From the NCBI GenBank assembly GCA_934647945.1, contig CAKUFK010000017.1:1-49835 (forward strand): DNA of 49,835 nt. The letters are read 5' to 3'. Positions 1-8,123 of the stretch are shown one piece after another. This DNA is from an uncultured Eubacteriales bacterium (GTDB lineage Bacteria > Bacillota > Clostridia > Oscillospirales > Acutalibacteraceae). Every line of letters starts with the position of its first letter. Position 1 is the stretch's first letter. Below the pieces are notes generated by a model. That model ran no database searches. It had not been told where the DNA came from and saw only the letters and a program-made list of their open reading frames with translations. A program made the translations under genes and the position numbers.

Positions 1-273
1 AACGCTGTCTTGGACCGGCCGCCCACCATTCCGCCAAGTCCGGAATGGCCCCGACACCTCTACTCCGCGCCCGTCCCCAGCCGGACTCCCTTTGAACGCT
101 GTCTTGGACCGGCCGCCCACCATTCCGCCAAGTCCGGAATGGCCCCGACACCTCTACTCCGCGCCCGTCCCCAGCCGGACTCCCTTTGAACGCTGTCTTG
201 GACCGGCCGCCCACCATTCCGCCAAGTCCGGAATGGCCCCGACACCTCTACTCCGCGCCCGTCCCCAGCCGGA
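1..273. repeat. 94-bp tandem repeat array, about 2.9 copies
   Basis: Three head-to-tail copies begin at 1, 95 and 189 with a period of exactly 94 bp. The third diverges after 273. The copies look identical over their shared length, so the array is young or kept homogeneous. Each copy holds a perfect 8-bp inverted repeat (CCATTCCG / CGGAATGG, 7-nt loop, first copy at 26-48). The period is not a multiple of three, so open frames through it shift from copy to copy and coding is unlikely. The array may continue left of the window. Confidence 0.93.
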
Positions 274-333
274 GCTGCCTGCCGGAGCAATGGTGTTATT
301 GATCCAGTTCTATCTTTAGAAAGGACGACATGT

Positions 334-642
334 ATGAGCAGAAGACGCACACGGACCTGCCCGCCCTCTTCCCGGGCGGCGGCTGTCACCAGGCGGGTGG
401 AAGAGGTGCTGGAGCTCCCCGAGGGGGCGCTCGGCAACTGTGCCCGGCTCGAAATGGCGGGCAACCGCCGGGTCGTGATCGAAGGGTGCCGGGGCATCCA
501 AGAATATGAGGAAGGGCTTATCCGCCTGAGCACTACAAGCGGCACCATCCGCTTCATGGGGCGCGGGCTGGTGATGAACTGCCTGACCGAGGACTGCGCG
601 GTGATCACGGGCTTCCTGCTGTCCGTGGAATTCCTGTCCTGA
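334..642 (+). CDS. yqfC: Sporulation protein YqfC
   Basis: This 102-residue protein matches the small YqfC family of spore formers. In Bacillus, yqfC and yqfD are expressed in the mother cell under sigma-E, and the molecular role of YqfC is not defined. The typical features are a basic N-terminus, a middle stretch of the type LEMAGNRRVVIEGCRGIQEYEE and a hydrophobic C-terminal part. The start at 334 follows AAGGACG with 8 nt spacing; a nearby ATG at 330 is in another frame. It lies directly before yqfD, in the order conserved across Firmicutes, and just after the 94-bp repeats, so its promoter must lie in or beside that array. Confidence 0.88.
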   Translation: MSRRRTRTCPPSSRAAAVTRRVEEVLELPEGALGNCARLEMAGNRRVVIEGCRGIQEYEEGLIRLSTTSGTIRFMGRGLVMNCLTEDCAVITGFLLSVEFLS

Positions 643-684
643 CCCGGCGAAGAGCCGGCAGGATCCGAAGAGGAGAGGATCGGC

Positions 685-1878
685 ATGTTTTTTATCCGTT
701 TTCTGCGCTGGCTGCTGGGATGGGTCCGGCTGGAAACCGAAGGCGGCTTTCCGGAAAAGCTCCTTAACGGAGCCGCCAAAGCGGGCTTTTCTTTGTGGAA
801 CAGCTGCCGTCAAGGTGTCCGGATGACCACCTGCTGTTACGCTAGACAGTATAAGAAGCTGCGCCCCCTTGCTAAAAAAGCCTGTGTACGGATGCGGGTG
901 CTCGAGCGGCACGGGCTTCCCTTTTTCCTCCACCGCTACCGGGCACGGGCCGGCATCGCCGCCGGCGTCCTCATCTATGCGCTGCTGCTGCAGTTCCTGT
1001 CGGGACGGATCTGGATCGTCAACATCGAGGGCAACGATCAGGTGCCGGAGGCGAGCATCCGCGAGGTGCTGGAACCCCTCGGCGTCCAGGAAGGCGGTGA
1101 TTTTAGGAAGCTGGATGTCCCCTCCCTGCAGCTTACGGCCCTGCAGTCCCTGCCCGATCTGACCTGGCTGGCCGTCAACCTGGAGGGCAGCACCGTCCAT
1201 GTCAAGGTCCGGGAGCGTGGCAGCCACGCCCCGATGGAGGACGGCGCTTTTCCCTCCAACATCAAGGCCGCCCGGGACGGGCGCGTCCTGAAAATCGAGG
1301 TGACAGGCGGCCAGGCGATGGTACAGGCCGGGGACGCCGTCACTCGGGATACCCTGCTCATCAGCGGCGTGGTGGAAAGCAAAACCGGGCCCCTGCTCCG
1401 ACGCTCGTCCGGCCGGGTGATCGCCGAGACCAGCCGCACGCTGACCGCCGAGGTTCCATTGGAGGAGACCCTTCTCCTTCCCACGGGCGATTCCATTTTT
1501 CGGCCGGTATTCACCCTCTTCGGCATCCGCGTCCCGCTCTTCACCGACGGCGCCATTCCCAAGGATCACGTACTTGAGACCCATCGGCACATGCTCACCG
1601 CCTACGGCAAGGTCCTGCCCGTCGGCTTTGTCTGCGACCGCTACGCCCTGCTTGAGCCTTCCCCGGTCAGCCGGACGGAGGAGGAGGCCGCCGCGCTGGC
1701 CGCCGCGCTGCTGGATGAGCGGGAGCGGGCCGAATTGGGGCGGGCCGAAATCACCTCGTCCAGCCGGGACGGGCGGGTGGAAAACGGGGTCTATATCCTC
1801 ACCGGCACCTACGCCTGCATCGAGGACATCGGGGTGGAAGAGCAGATCTATCTCGACGAGGCCGGCGCCGGCGGTTAA
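685..1878 (+). CDS. yqfD: Sporulation protein YqfD
   Basis: This 397-residue protein matches the YqfD family, about 400 residues in Bacillus and Clostridia, which is needed for efficient sporulation by an unknown mechanism. An N-terminal cytosolic part of about 85 residues leads to one membrane segment around residues 90-110 (GVLIYALLLQFLSGRIWIV). It is followed by a small domain with NIEGNDQVPEASIREVLE, like the POTRA-type segment of the family, and a long extracytoplasmic C-terminal region. The start follows GAGGAG. It lies 42 bp behind yqfC. In Bacillus phoH comes next; here about 2.3 kb of accessory sequence separates them. Confidence 0.9.
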   Translation: MFFIRFLRWLLGWVRLETEGGFPEKLLNGAAKAGFSLWNSCRQGVRMTTCCYARQYKKLRPLAKKACVRMRVLERHGLPFFLHRYRARAGIAAGVLIYALLLQFLSGRIWIVNIEGNDQVPEASIREVLEPLGVQEGGDFRKLDVPSLQLTALQSLPDLTWLAVNLEGSTVHVKVRERGSHAPMEDGAFPSNIKAARDGRVLKIEVTGGQAMVQAGDAVTRDTLLISGVVESKTGPLLRRSSGRVIAETSRTLTAEVPLEETLLLPTGDSIFRPVFTLFGIRVPLFTDGAIPKDHVLETHRHMLTAYGKVLPVGFVCDRYALLEPSPVSRTEEEAAALAAALLDERERAELGRAEITSSSRDGRVENGVYILTGTYACIEDIGVEEQIYLDEAGAGG

Positions 1879-1934
1879 CCGGAATGTGATTTGTACTATA
1901 TGACAATTTTCATTGATTTCTTGTCCGAATTATG

Positions 1935-1963
1935 TTGACTTTTCTCCATTTTCAGAATATACT
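1935..1963 (+). promoter_or_regulatory. Sigma-A-type promoter for the PLMP-like gene
   Basis: TTGACT (1935-1940), a 17-bp spacer and TATACT (1958-1963) form a near-consensus vegetative promoter. It lies in the AT-rich gap after yqfD and predicts a leader of about 80 nt before the gene at 2050, which would therefore be transcribed separately from yqfCD. Confidence 0.7.
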
Positions 1964-2049
1964 GAAACTGCAGAAGCCCTCACGGGCCCGGGGACGCCAC
2001 CCATCCACAAAAACAGAGCTGCTAATAAAACGCTAGGGGGAGGATACCC

Positions 2050-2673
2050 ATTGAAAAAAACAAACGGGTCGTGGAAGTTCGGAACGAGGATGGAACCCCG
2101 TTAGAACCCACCTATCCGAAGCGTGCCAGAGGTCTTGTAAAAAAAGGGCGGGCACGTATGGTAAGCGAACACGAAATCTGTCTTCTGGCGTGTCCGCCGA
2201 ATGAAAATTTGGAGGACAAGAATATGAACGATACCATCCATACCGCCGCGGATGACGGCGTACCGGCACAGCTCCAGGAGGCCGGGGCCGCCGATACCGG
2301 GGACTCCCGGTTGACCGTGGGAGACATTCTCTCGAGGATCGACCTTATCCTGCGGGACACGGCCTATATCCACGAGGCGATTGAGGCGATTCAAAAAATG
2401 GAGCCGGGCGAACCGTCTCTGAACGCGCCCGATCCCTCCCGCCAGTCCATCGCGACCCTGATCCAAGCGAGAGAAGCCACGAATCAGCAGATGATCCACC
2501 TGCTCGAGAAAATGTACGATGATTTGAAGCCCCGGGAGCCCTCGGAGGATGGCCGGAAGCTGCGGGAGCTGTCCGATGCCCTGAGTCGGTATCCGGAGGA
2601 GTTCGTCGCCGATGTTCTCCGCAAAGCCGCCCAGCAGATGTTTGTCCGCGCCGGAGCGGAAATCGTCACATAA
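2050..2673 (+). CDS. Hypothetical protein with N-terminal PLMP-like (IscB/RRXRR-type) block
   Basis: The function is unknown. Read from 2050 the product has 207 residues. The first 45 or so read VVEVRNEDGTPLEP, then TYPKRARGLVKKGRARMV, then EICLLACPP. This resembles the short PLMP segment that opens IscB and RRXRR-type proteins (P-L-x-P, then RAR-L-x-x-G-x-A-x-V). No RuvC or HNH motif follows. The remainder, from about residue 58, is acidic and helical (LTVGDILSRIDLILRDTAYI) and ends near VADVLRKAAQQMFVRAG. Start choice: a strong GGGGGAGG (2036-2043) fits the ATT at 2050, whereas the first standard start in frame, GTG 2071, has no ribosome site and would cut into the conserved block. It has its own promoter and a hairpin after the stop, and lies between yqfD and phoH, which are usually adjacent. 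Confidence 0.72.
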   Translation: MEKNKRVVEVRNEDGTPLEPTYPKRARGLVKKGRARMVSEHEICLLACPPNENLEDKNMNDTIHTAADDGVPAQLQEAGAADTGDSRLTVGDILSRIDLILRDTAYIHEAIEAIQKMEPGEPSLNAPDPSRQSIATLIQAREATNQQMIHLLEKMYDDLKPREPSEDGRKLRELSDALSRYPEEFVADVLRKAAQQMFVRAGAEIVT

Positions 2674-2681
2674 CAGGCCCG

Positions 2682-2716
2682 CAAGCGCCCGCCGTTTTTT
2701 GGCGGGCGCTTGTTAT
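2682..2716 (+). terminator. Hairpin after the PLMP-like gene
   Basis: A 12-bp perfect stem (CAAGCGCCCGCC / GGCGGGCGCTTG) encloses a GTTTTTT loop and is followed by TTATT. It starts nine bases after the stop codon. The weak T-tail makes termination efficiency uncertain. Confidence 0.6.
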
Positions 2717-2790
2717 TACCAAAAAACCATGGGTTTATAGCCGCTAAATCCTCGGGGCGTAGCACTTTATTTAATATCCATGATTTTGTT

Positions 2791-3960
2791 GTCCGCCCTC
2801 CTGTCGGCTTTCCCGAAAAAAAGTCGGCAAGCTGCCTGGGGGTCCAGGGGGGGTCACCCCTTGGCACGTCTTTGCCTTCTTTCTTCGTGTGAAGAAAGAA
2901 GGTGGCCCTCAGGCCAAACCTGAAAAAACGGCTTATCGGTATGTCCGCGCAAAAAGATCGCGATTTTGCTGAAAAGGAGATCAAATGCGCGACCACGTCC
3001 TTTCTCCTCGTGGAGAAAGGACGCAAAGAGACGCTTAGGGGGTACCCCCCTAAGCACCCCAGATGGTCGGCCGATTTTCTCTTTATGAAAATCGGCGGGT
3101 ACGGTATCTCCTGAATCGACGTCCATACAACAAGGGGGCCCGAGGCCCCCGGGGATCGATTGGGCTCGGAGCTGAAAAAGACCGCAACCCCAAAACCCTG
3201 GCCGCAGCCCTTTTTTATATGGGAAGGGTTAGGTGTCCGCCTTGGTGCCGGCTTTCCTAAAAAGAAAGCCGGCAAGCTACCCGGGGTTCCAAGGGATTCC
3301 CCCTTGGCACGTCTTTGCCTTCTTTCTTCGTGTGAAGAAAGAAGGTGGCCCTCAGGCCAAACCTGGAAAAACGGCTTATCGGTATGTCCGCGCAAAAAGA
3401 ACGCGATTTTGCTGAAAAGGAGATCAAATGCGCGACCACGTCCTTTCTCCTCGTGGAGAAAGGACGCAAAGAGACGCTTAGGGGGTACCCCCCTAAGCAC
3501 CCCAGATGGTCGGCCGATTTTCTCTTTATGAAAATCGGCGGGTACGGTATCTCCTGAATCGACGTCCATACAACAAGGGGGCCCGAGGCCCCCGGGGATC
3601 GCTTGGGCTCAGAGCTGAAAAAAGACAGCGACCCCAAAACCGGGGGCGGCAGCCCCTTTCTTGTATATAGGCGGGTACGGGTGTCCGCCCTCCCGCCGGC
3701 TTTCCCGAAAAGAACTCCGGCCTCGCCCCTGAAGGGCTCTCTATACTGGCGGCACTGGGGCCGGTCATCCGCCATTGTGGTGTCCCACAATGGCCCTAAA
3801 AATCAAAATACCTGGGGGTTCAGGGGGCAAAGCCCCCTGACGCTTCTTTCCCCCCTTTCTTTGCGGAAAGAAAGGGGGTGCCTGCGCGGCACAAGCGCAT
3901 AATATGGGCAAAAATGGCTTTTTGGCTTGTCCGCGCAAAAAGAACGCGATTTTGCTTAAA
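2791..3960. repeat. 443-bp hairpin-rich tandem repeat, two full units plus a degenerate third
   Basis: Unit A (2791-3233) and unit B (3234-about 3681) are near-identical at an offset of exactly 443 bp. A diverged third unit starts at 3682 and fades near 3960. Each full unit has several perfect hairpins; in unit A these are 2875-2902 (12-bp stem, GTGT loop), 2996-3023 (12 bp), 3034-3054 (9 bp), 3070-3096 (9 bp) and 3134-3150 (7 bp). The homologous hairpin of the third unit (3851-3878) has both arms changed together, so pairing is kept. Open frames exist on both strands, but they are not preserved as proteins and cross the palindromes. I see no gene in 2717-4088, and read it as a structured non-coding repeat. 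Confidence 0.85.
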
Positions 3961-4088
3961 AGTGGAAATCCGTATAAAACTGGACGTTGATGCGATTTTT
4001 TTCGATATGTGGCAGCGAAGACCCTTTTTCGCGCGTCGTCATGCGCCGCTCGTGGGGGATGGCCGGCAAATTTTGTGGGGTTTATCTA

Positions 4089-4117
4089 ATGACAAGCGGA
4101 TAAAGTATTGCTATAAT
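4089..4117 (+). promoter_or_regulatory. Promoter of the phoH operon
   Basis: ATGACA (4089-4094), a 17-bp spacer and TATAAT (4112-4117), with a TG at 4109-4110 giving an extended -10. It implies a leader of about 100 nt before phoH at 4226 and makes phoH onward independent of yqfCD. Confidence 0.72.
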
Positions 4118-4225
4118 GTAGACAATTCTTTATTAATATTAGAATAAAACGTATAATCCGGAACCTGCGCGGGAAAATCCAAACAGACCGGCCCCTATTC
4201 AACACAGATAAAGCGAGGTTTTGGG

Positions 4226-5227
4226 ATGTTTGAACAAACCATCAGCGTCGACCGGATGGAACAGGCGGTCTCCCTCTTCGGCAGCTTCGATGAAAATATC
4301 CGCCTGATCGAACAGCACTATGCCGTCAGCATCCTCAGCCGGGACAGCGACCTGAAGGTCACCGGCGAGCCCGAAGCGGTCGCCAAGGCGGTACGCGCCA
4401 TCGGCGGGCTGCTCCAGCTCATCAACCGGGGAGAACAGCTCGGCGAGCAGAATGTCCGGTATGTCCTGATGCTGGTGGACGAGGGAGGCGAGGCAGAGAT
4501 CCCGCAGCTCACCTCGGACAGCATCTGCATCACCTCCAAGGGCCGCCCGGTCAAACCCAAGACCATCGGGCAGAAGACATACGTGGAGGCCATCAAAAAG
4601 AACACCATCGTGCTGGGCGTCGGCCCGGCGGGCACCGGCAAGACCTATCTCGCCGTGGCCATGGCGGTCGAGGCATTCCGCTCCAAGCAGGTCAACCGCA
4701 TCATCCTCACCCGCCCGGCCGTGGAGGCGGGCGAAAAGCTCGGCTTCCTGCCCGGCGATCTGCAGAGCAAGGTGGACCCCTATCTCCGTCCCCTGTATGA
4801 TGCGCTGTTCGATATGCTCGGGACCGAAACCTATCAGAAATACCTCGAGCGGGGCAACATCGAGATCGCGCCGCTGGCCTACATGCGGGGCCGCACCCTG
4901 GACGACAGCTTCGTCATCCTGGACGAGGCGCAGAACACCACCCCCGAACAGATGAAGATGTTCCTGACCCGGCTGGGGTTCAACTCCAAGATGGTCGTCA
5001 CCGGGGACATCACCCAGATCGACCTGCCCGACGGGCGCAAAAGCGGCCTGCGGGAGGTGCTCCGGGTCCTCCGCGGCGTGGAGGACATCGCCATCTGCAG
5101 CTTTAATGAGAAAGACGTCGTCCGTCATCAGCTCGTCCAGCGTATCATCCAGGCCTATGAACGGTATGAAAAATCGAATGAAGGGAAACGGGTCAAGAGC
5201 TATGGAAAAGATCAAGGTCGTCATTGA
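4226..5227 (+). CDS. phoH: PhoH family ATPase
   Basis: PhoH is a cytoplasmic P-loop ATPase tied by context to RNA metabolism and ribosome-related functions; its substrate is not firmly known. The 333 residues begin with an N-terminal RNA-binding-like region, followed by the Walker A motif GPAGTGKT at residues 133-140 and Walker B FVILDEAQ at about 229-236. The sensor-like segment VVTGDITQIDLPDGRKSG comes after these. Length is normal for the family. The start follows GCGAGG. ybeY follows with a 26-bp overlap, a coupling widespread in bacteria that links both to rRNA handling. Confidence 0.95.
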   Translation: MFEQTISVDRMEQAVSLFGSFDENIRLIEQHYAVSILSRDSDLKVTGEPEAVAKAVRAIGGLLQLINRGEQLGEQNVRYVLMLVDEGGEAEIPQLTSDSICITSKGRPVKPKTIGQKTYVEAIKKNTIVLGVGPAGTGKTYLAVAMAVEAFRSKQVNRIILTRPAVEAGEKLGFLPGDLQSKVDPYLRPLYDALFDMLGTETYQKYLERGNIEIAPLAYMRGRTLDDSFVILDEAQNTTPEQMKMFLTRLGFNSKMVVTGDITQIDLPDGRKSGLREVLRVLRGVEDIAICSFNEKDVVRHQLVQRIIQAYERYEKSNEGKRVKSYGKDQGRH

Positions 5228-5708
5228 AAACAAACAGAAGGCCGTCAAAATCCCCACCGGCATCCGTCTGCTCATGCGCCGCTGCTGCCACGCCGTGCTG
5301 GAGCTGGAACATTTCGAGGGCTCCGCCGAGGTGGATATCTCCATCGTGGACAATGCGGAAATCCAGGAAATCAACCGGGAACATCGCAAGATCGACGCCG
5401 TGACCGACGTGCTTTCTTTCCCGCTCGGGGAAAACGGACATTACGATATCCATCCCCAAACCGGCGCCAAACAGCTCGGCGACATCGTCATCTCCATCGA
5501 ACGGGCGATGGTGCAGGCCGAGCAGTACGGCCACTCCCTCCAGCGGGAGATGGGGTATCTGACCGTACATTCCATGCTGCACCTGCTCGGCTACGACCAT
5601 GTGGACGGGGGGCTGGAGGCCGTCCGGATGCGGGAGAAGGAAGAAGCCGTCATGACCTCGGTCGGGCTCCCGCGGGGCGAAAGCTACGTCATGACCGACG
5701 ACCGCTGA
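5202..5708 (+). CDS. ybeY: Endoribonuclease YbeY
   Basis: YbeY is a metal-dependent endoribonuclease needed for 16S rRNA 3' maturation and ribosome quality control. The zinc motif HSMLHLLGYDH is intact, with His123, His127 and His133, and the upstream segment INREHRKIDAVTDVLSFPL is typical. With this start the protein has 168 residues, the usual length. The ATG at 5202 overlaps the end of phoH by 26 bp, and the ribosome site in front is weak, so translation is probably coupled to phoH. An upstream in-frame ATG would only add non-conserved residues. Confidence 0.94.
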   Translation: MEKIKVVIENKQKAVKIPTGIRLLMRRCCHAVLELEHFEGSAEVDISIVDNAEIQEINREHRKIDAVTDVLSFPLGENGHYDIHPQTGAKQLGDIVISIERAMVQAEQYGHSLQREMGYLTVHSMLHLLGYDHVDGGLEAVRMREKEEAVMTSVGLPRGESYVMTDDR

Positions 5709-5756
5709 ACATACTTCCGTGTCCATTCCACATAAAACGATGCAAAGGAACCGGTA

Positions 5757-6215
5757 ATGGGGTTTATCAAGAGTTTCGGATACGCCGCGAGAGGCGTCTG
5801 GTACTGCATACGGCATGAACGGAATTTCCGCATCCATTTGGGAATCGCGGCCTATGTGCTGGCGTTTGCGCCCTATTTTTCCCTCAGCCGGGCGGAATGG
5901 GCGGTGCTGGCGGTTCTGATGGCGCTCGTCCTGTGCGCCGAGGCGGTCAACACCGCCGTGGAACGCACGGTGGATCTCGCCTCCACGGAACGGCAGCCGC
6001 GGGCACGGGCCGCAAAGGATGCCGCGGCGGGGGCCGTCCTGCTTTGCGCCCTGGCGGCAGCCCTGGTGGGAATCCTGCTTTTCGCCCGTCCCGATATCTG
6101 GCGGCAGATCCTCGCGGACTTTCTCGCGCAGCCCTATAAAATCGCGCTGCTGGTCCTCTCCGTCCCCCTGGTGCTGTGGTTTATCCTCCGCGGCGGCGCC
6201 AGGGACAAGCTCTGA
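5757..6215 (+). CDS. dgkA: Diacylglycerol/undecaprenol kinase family protein (DgkA-like)
   Basis: This small integral membrane kinase probably phosphorylates undecaprenol, as the Gram-positive DgkA enzymes do, and so feeds the carrier lipid of wall synthesis. At 152 residues it is slightly longer than Bacillus DgkA. It has an N-terminal amphipathic part (SFGYAARGVWYCIRHERNFRIH), two core membrane segments, and the diagnostic catalytic stretch AEAVNTAVERTVDLAS around residues 62-77. An extra hydrophobic segment sits at the C-terminus (IALLVLSVPLVLWFIL). The start follows AAAGGA. It occupies its conserved slot between ybeY and era. Confidence 0.9.
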   Translation: MGFIKSFGYAARGVWYCIRHERNFRIHLGIAAYVLAFAPYFSLSRAEWAVLAVLMALVLCAEAVNTAVERTVDLASTERQPRARAAKDAAAGAVLLCALAAALVGILLFARPDIWRQILADFLAQPYKIALLVLSVPLVLWFILRGGARDKL

Positions 6216-6262
6216 AGGCCTCCGCGGCTTCCGCTGGTTGCCTTAAAAAACACGAGGTATGT

Positions 6263-7054
6263 ATGAAACATCCTATCCGCGTCTTTGCCCGCGGGGTATA
6301 CCGCCTTCACCGGCGGGCGCTCTGGCGGGCCTCATTCATTGCCGCCGGTCCCCTTTGCCTGGTGAATACCCTGGCGGCTTTTCTCACGGGATCCGGCCTG
6401 TGTCCCTCTTTGGCGGCCGCACTGCTGTCCACGGGTGCGGCTGTGCTGTTTTATCCCCTGATCCTCGGCTTTGTCCGCACTGCCGTGCGCACGCTTAAAG
6501 AAGAGGATCCCGCTGTGCAAGACCCCTTTTATGCCTGCCGGGCGGGATGTTTCCCTCCGGCGCTGCTTCTGGGCCTTTTTCTCCAGCTTCCGCCGCAGAT
6601 CCTGTCCTTGGCCGTCGGCGTCCTCGACGGAGGGATGTCCGCCATGGATCCGGGTCCCGCCGGCCTTCTATCCCTGTTGATGCTGGCTGCCGCCGGCGGT
6701 TGTCTCTGGTTTCTCCTGACCTTTTTCCTCTGCCCCTATCTCGCCGCCGTTGGGGTTTCGGCCTGGCCTTCCCTGCCGGGGGAATCCCATCGGCGGATGA
6801 AGGGGAACCGCCTGGCACTCGCCGGCTTCGCCCTGCCGCTGTATCTGCCCTATCTGATTCCATTCGTCCTGTTCGTGTTTCCTTCCGGCCTGATTGCCGC
6901 CGGGTTCCAGGCTCCGTGGGGGGCCGTCGCACAGACAGCGGCCTCGCTTCTCACCGGCCTGTTCCACATCACGGTTTCCCCCTATATTACCCTGGCGCTG
7001 GCCTGCTATGCCGAGCCGCTTTACCTTGCCGGGAAAGGCCGGCGCCCCTCTTGA
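6263..7054 (+). CDS. Uncharacterised polytopic membrane protein
   Basis: I do not recognise this 263-residue protein. It has about six hydrophobic segments (for example FIAAGPLCLVNTLAAFL, LLSTGAAVLFYPLILGFV and LPYLIPFVLFVFPSGLIAAG) and a short basic N-terminus. A soluble stretch between segments (RTAVRTLKEEDPAVQDPF) recalls the DUF975-type multipass proteins of Firmicutes, but only loosely. ATG 6263 follows CACGAGG with good spacing. It lies between dgkA (47 bp upstream) and era (35 bp downstream), the place taken by cytidine deaminase in Bacillus, and is probably cotranscribed with both. Confidence 0.8.
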   Translation: MKHPIRVFARGVYRLHRRALWRASFIAAGPLCLVNTLAAFLTGSGLCPSLAAALLSTGAAVLFYPLILGFVRTAVRTLKEEDPAVQDPFYACRAGCFPPALLLGLFLQLPPQILSLAVGVLDGGMSAMDPGPAGLLSLLMLAAAGGCLWFLLTFFLCPYLAAVGVSAWPSLPGESHRRMKGNRLALAGFALPLYLPYLIPFVLFVFPSGLIAAGFQAPWGAVAQTAASLLTGLFHITVSPYITLALACYAEPLYLAGKGRRPS

Positions 7055-7089
7055 CACCGTCCCTTCATTACACAGAAACGGAGTACGCT

Positions 7090-7989
7090 ATGAACACCAC
7101 ATCCGCCTTTATCGCCATTGTGGGACGGCCCAATGTGGGCAAATCGTCCCTTCTCAACGCCATCGTCGGCCGCAAGGTCGCCATCGTGTCCGACAAGCCC
7201 CAGACCACCCGCACCCGCATCATGGGGGTGTATACCAGGGACCCCCTCCAGCTCGTTTTTCTGGACACCCCGGGCGCCCACCGGCCCCGCACCCGTCTGG
7301 GGGATTTCATGGTCAAATCCATCGGCGAGGCGGTCTCGGGCGTCGACGCCGGCGTACTGGTGACCGAACCACGCCGGGTCATCCGGGAAGAGGAACGGCA
7401 GCTCCTGCGGCAGCTGCAGGCGCAAAAGCTGCCGGTGATCCTGGCGATCAACAAGATCGACACCCTGGAAGATAAGTCCGTGCTGCTCGCCTGCATCGAT
7501 GCCTGGCGCAAAGAGGCGGATTTTGCCGCCGTGCTGCCCCTCTCCGCCCTGACCGGCGAGGGTGTGGACGACCTCGTGGCCGAGCTGTCGGCTTATGCGT
7601 TTGAAAGCCCCCATTTCTTCCCGGACGACGCGGTAAGCGACCAGCCCGAACAGGTTCTGGCGGCGGAACTCCTGCGGGAAAAAATGCTCCTCTCCCTGCG
7701 GGAGGAGATCCCCCACGGCATCGCCGTGACCATCGAATCGATGCACGAACGGGAAACGGAGCGCGGCCCCATCCTCGACATCGAGGCGAATATTTTTTGC
7801 GAAAAAGCCAGCCACAAAGGCATGATCATCGGCAAACGGGGTACGATGCTCAAGGAGATCGCCTCGGCCGCCCGGCTGGAAATGGAGGAGCTGTTCGGCG
7901 CCAAGGTCAACCTGCAGTGCTGGATCAAGGTCAAGGAAGACTGGCGGAACCGGCAGGGCCTGCTCACCGGCTTCGGATACAAACTCTAA
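7090..7989 (+). CDS. era: GTPase Era
   Basis: Era is an essential GTPase that binds the 3' end of 16S rRNA and assists 30S assembly. The 299-residue protein has every signature: G1 GRPNVGKS (12-19), a G2 region with KPQTTRTRIMG, G3 DTPGAH (59-64), G4 NKID (121-124), and a C-terminal KH domain with GMIIGKRGTMLKEI (244-257), ending in the family-typical WRNRQGLLTGFGY. The ATG at 7090 is preceded by CGGAG; a longer open frame upstream overlaps the previous gene and is not conserved. Genes for ybeY, recO and a YqzL-like protein lie nearby, the usual arrangement. Confidence 0.97.
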   Translation: MNTTSAFIAIVGRPNVGKSSLLNAIVGRKVAIVSDKPQTTRTRIMGVYTRDPLQLVFLDTPGAHRPRTRLGDFMVKSIGEAVSGVDAGVLVTEPRRVIREEERQLLRQLQAQKLPVILAINKIDTLEDKSVLLACIDAWRKEADFAAVLPLSALTGEGVDDLVAELSAYAFESPHFFPDDAVSDQPEQVLAAELLREKMLLSLREEIPHGIAVTIESMHERETERGPILDIEANIFCEKASHKGMIIGKRGTMLKEIASAARLEMEELFGAKVNLQCWIKVKEDWRNRQGLLTGFGYKL

Positions 7990-8123
7990 CGAAAGCGTCC
8001 GGTAATTGGCAGATCCTGCCGTCCACAGTTTTCCGGGTATCTTCCGCCGTTTTTGGCGCATGGTAATGGAGACATCGCATCCGGCGATATCCCATTATCA
8101 ATCGCATGAACGGAGGACGAAGG

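Noticed and set aside
2484..3902. Long overlapping open frames on both strands through the 443-bp repeats
   Set aside because: They cross perfect hairpins, shift with the repeat, lack ribosome sites, and the arms vary together as in structure, not as codons. I treat them as non-coding.
1..3960. CRISPR array
   Set aside because: The repeats (94 bp and 443 bp) are contiguous, with no unique spacers between short repeats, and no cas gene is present.
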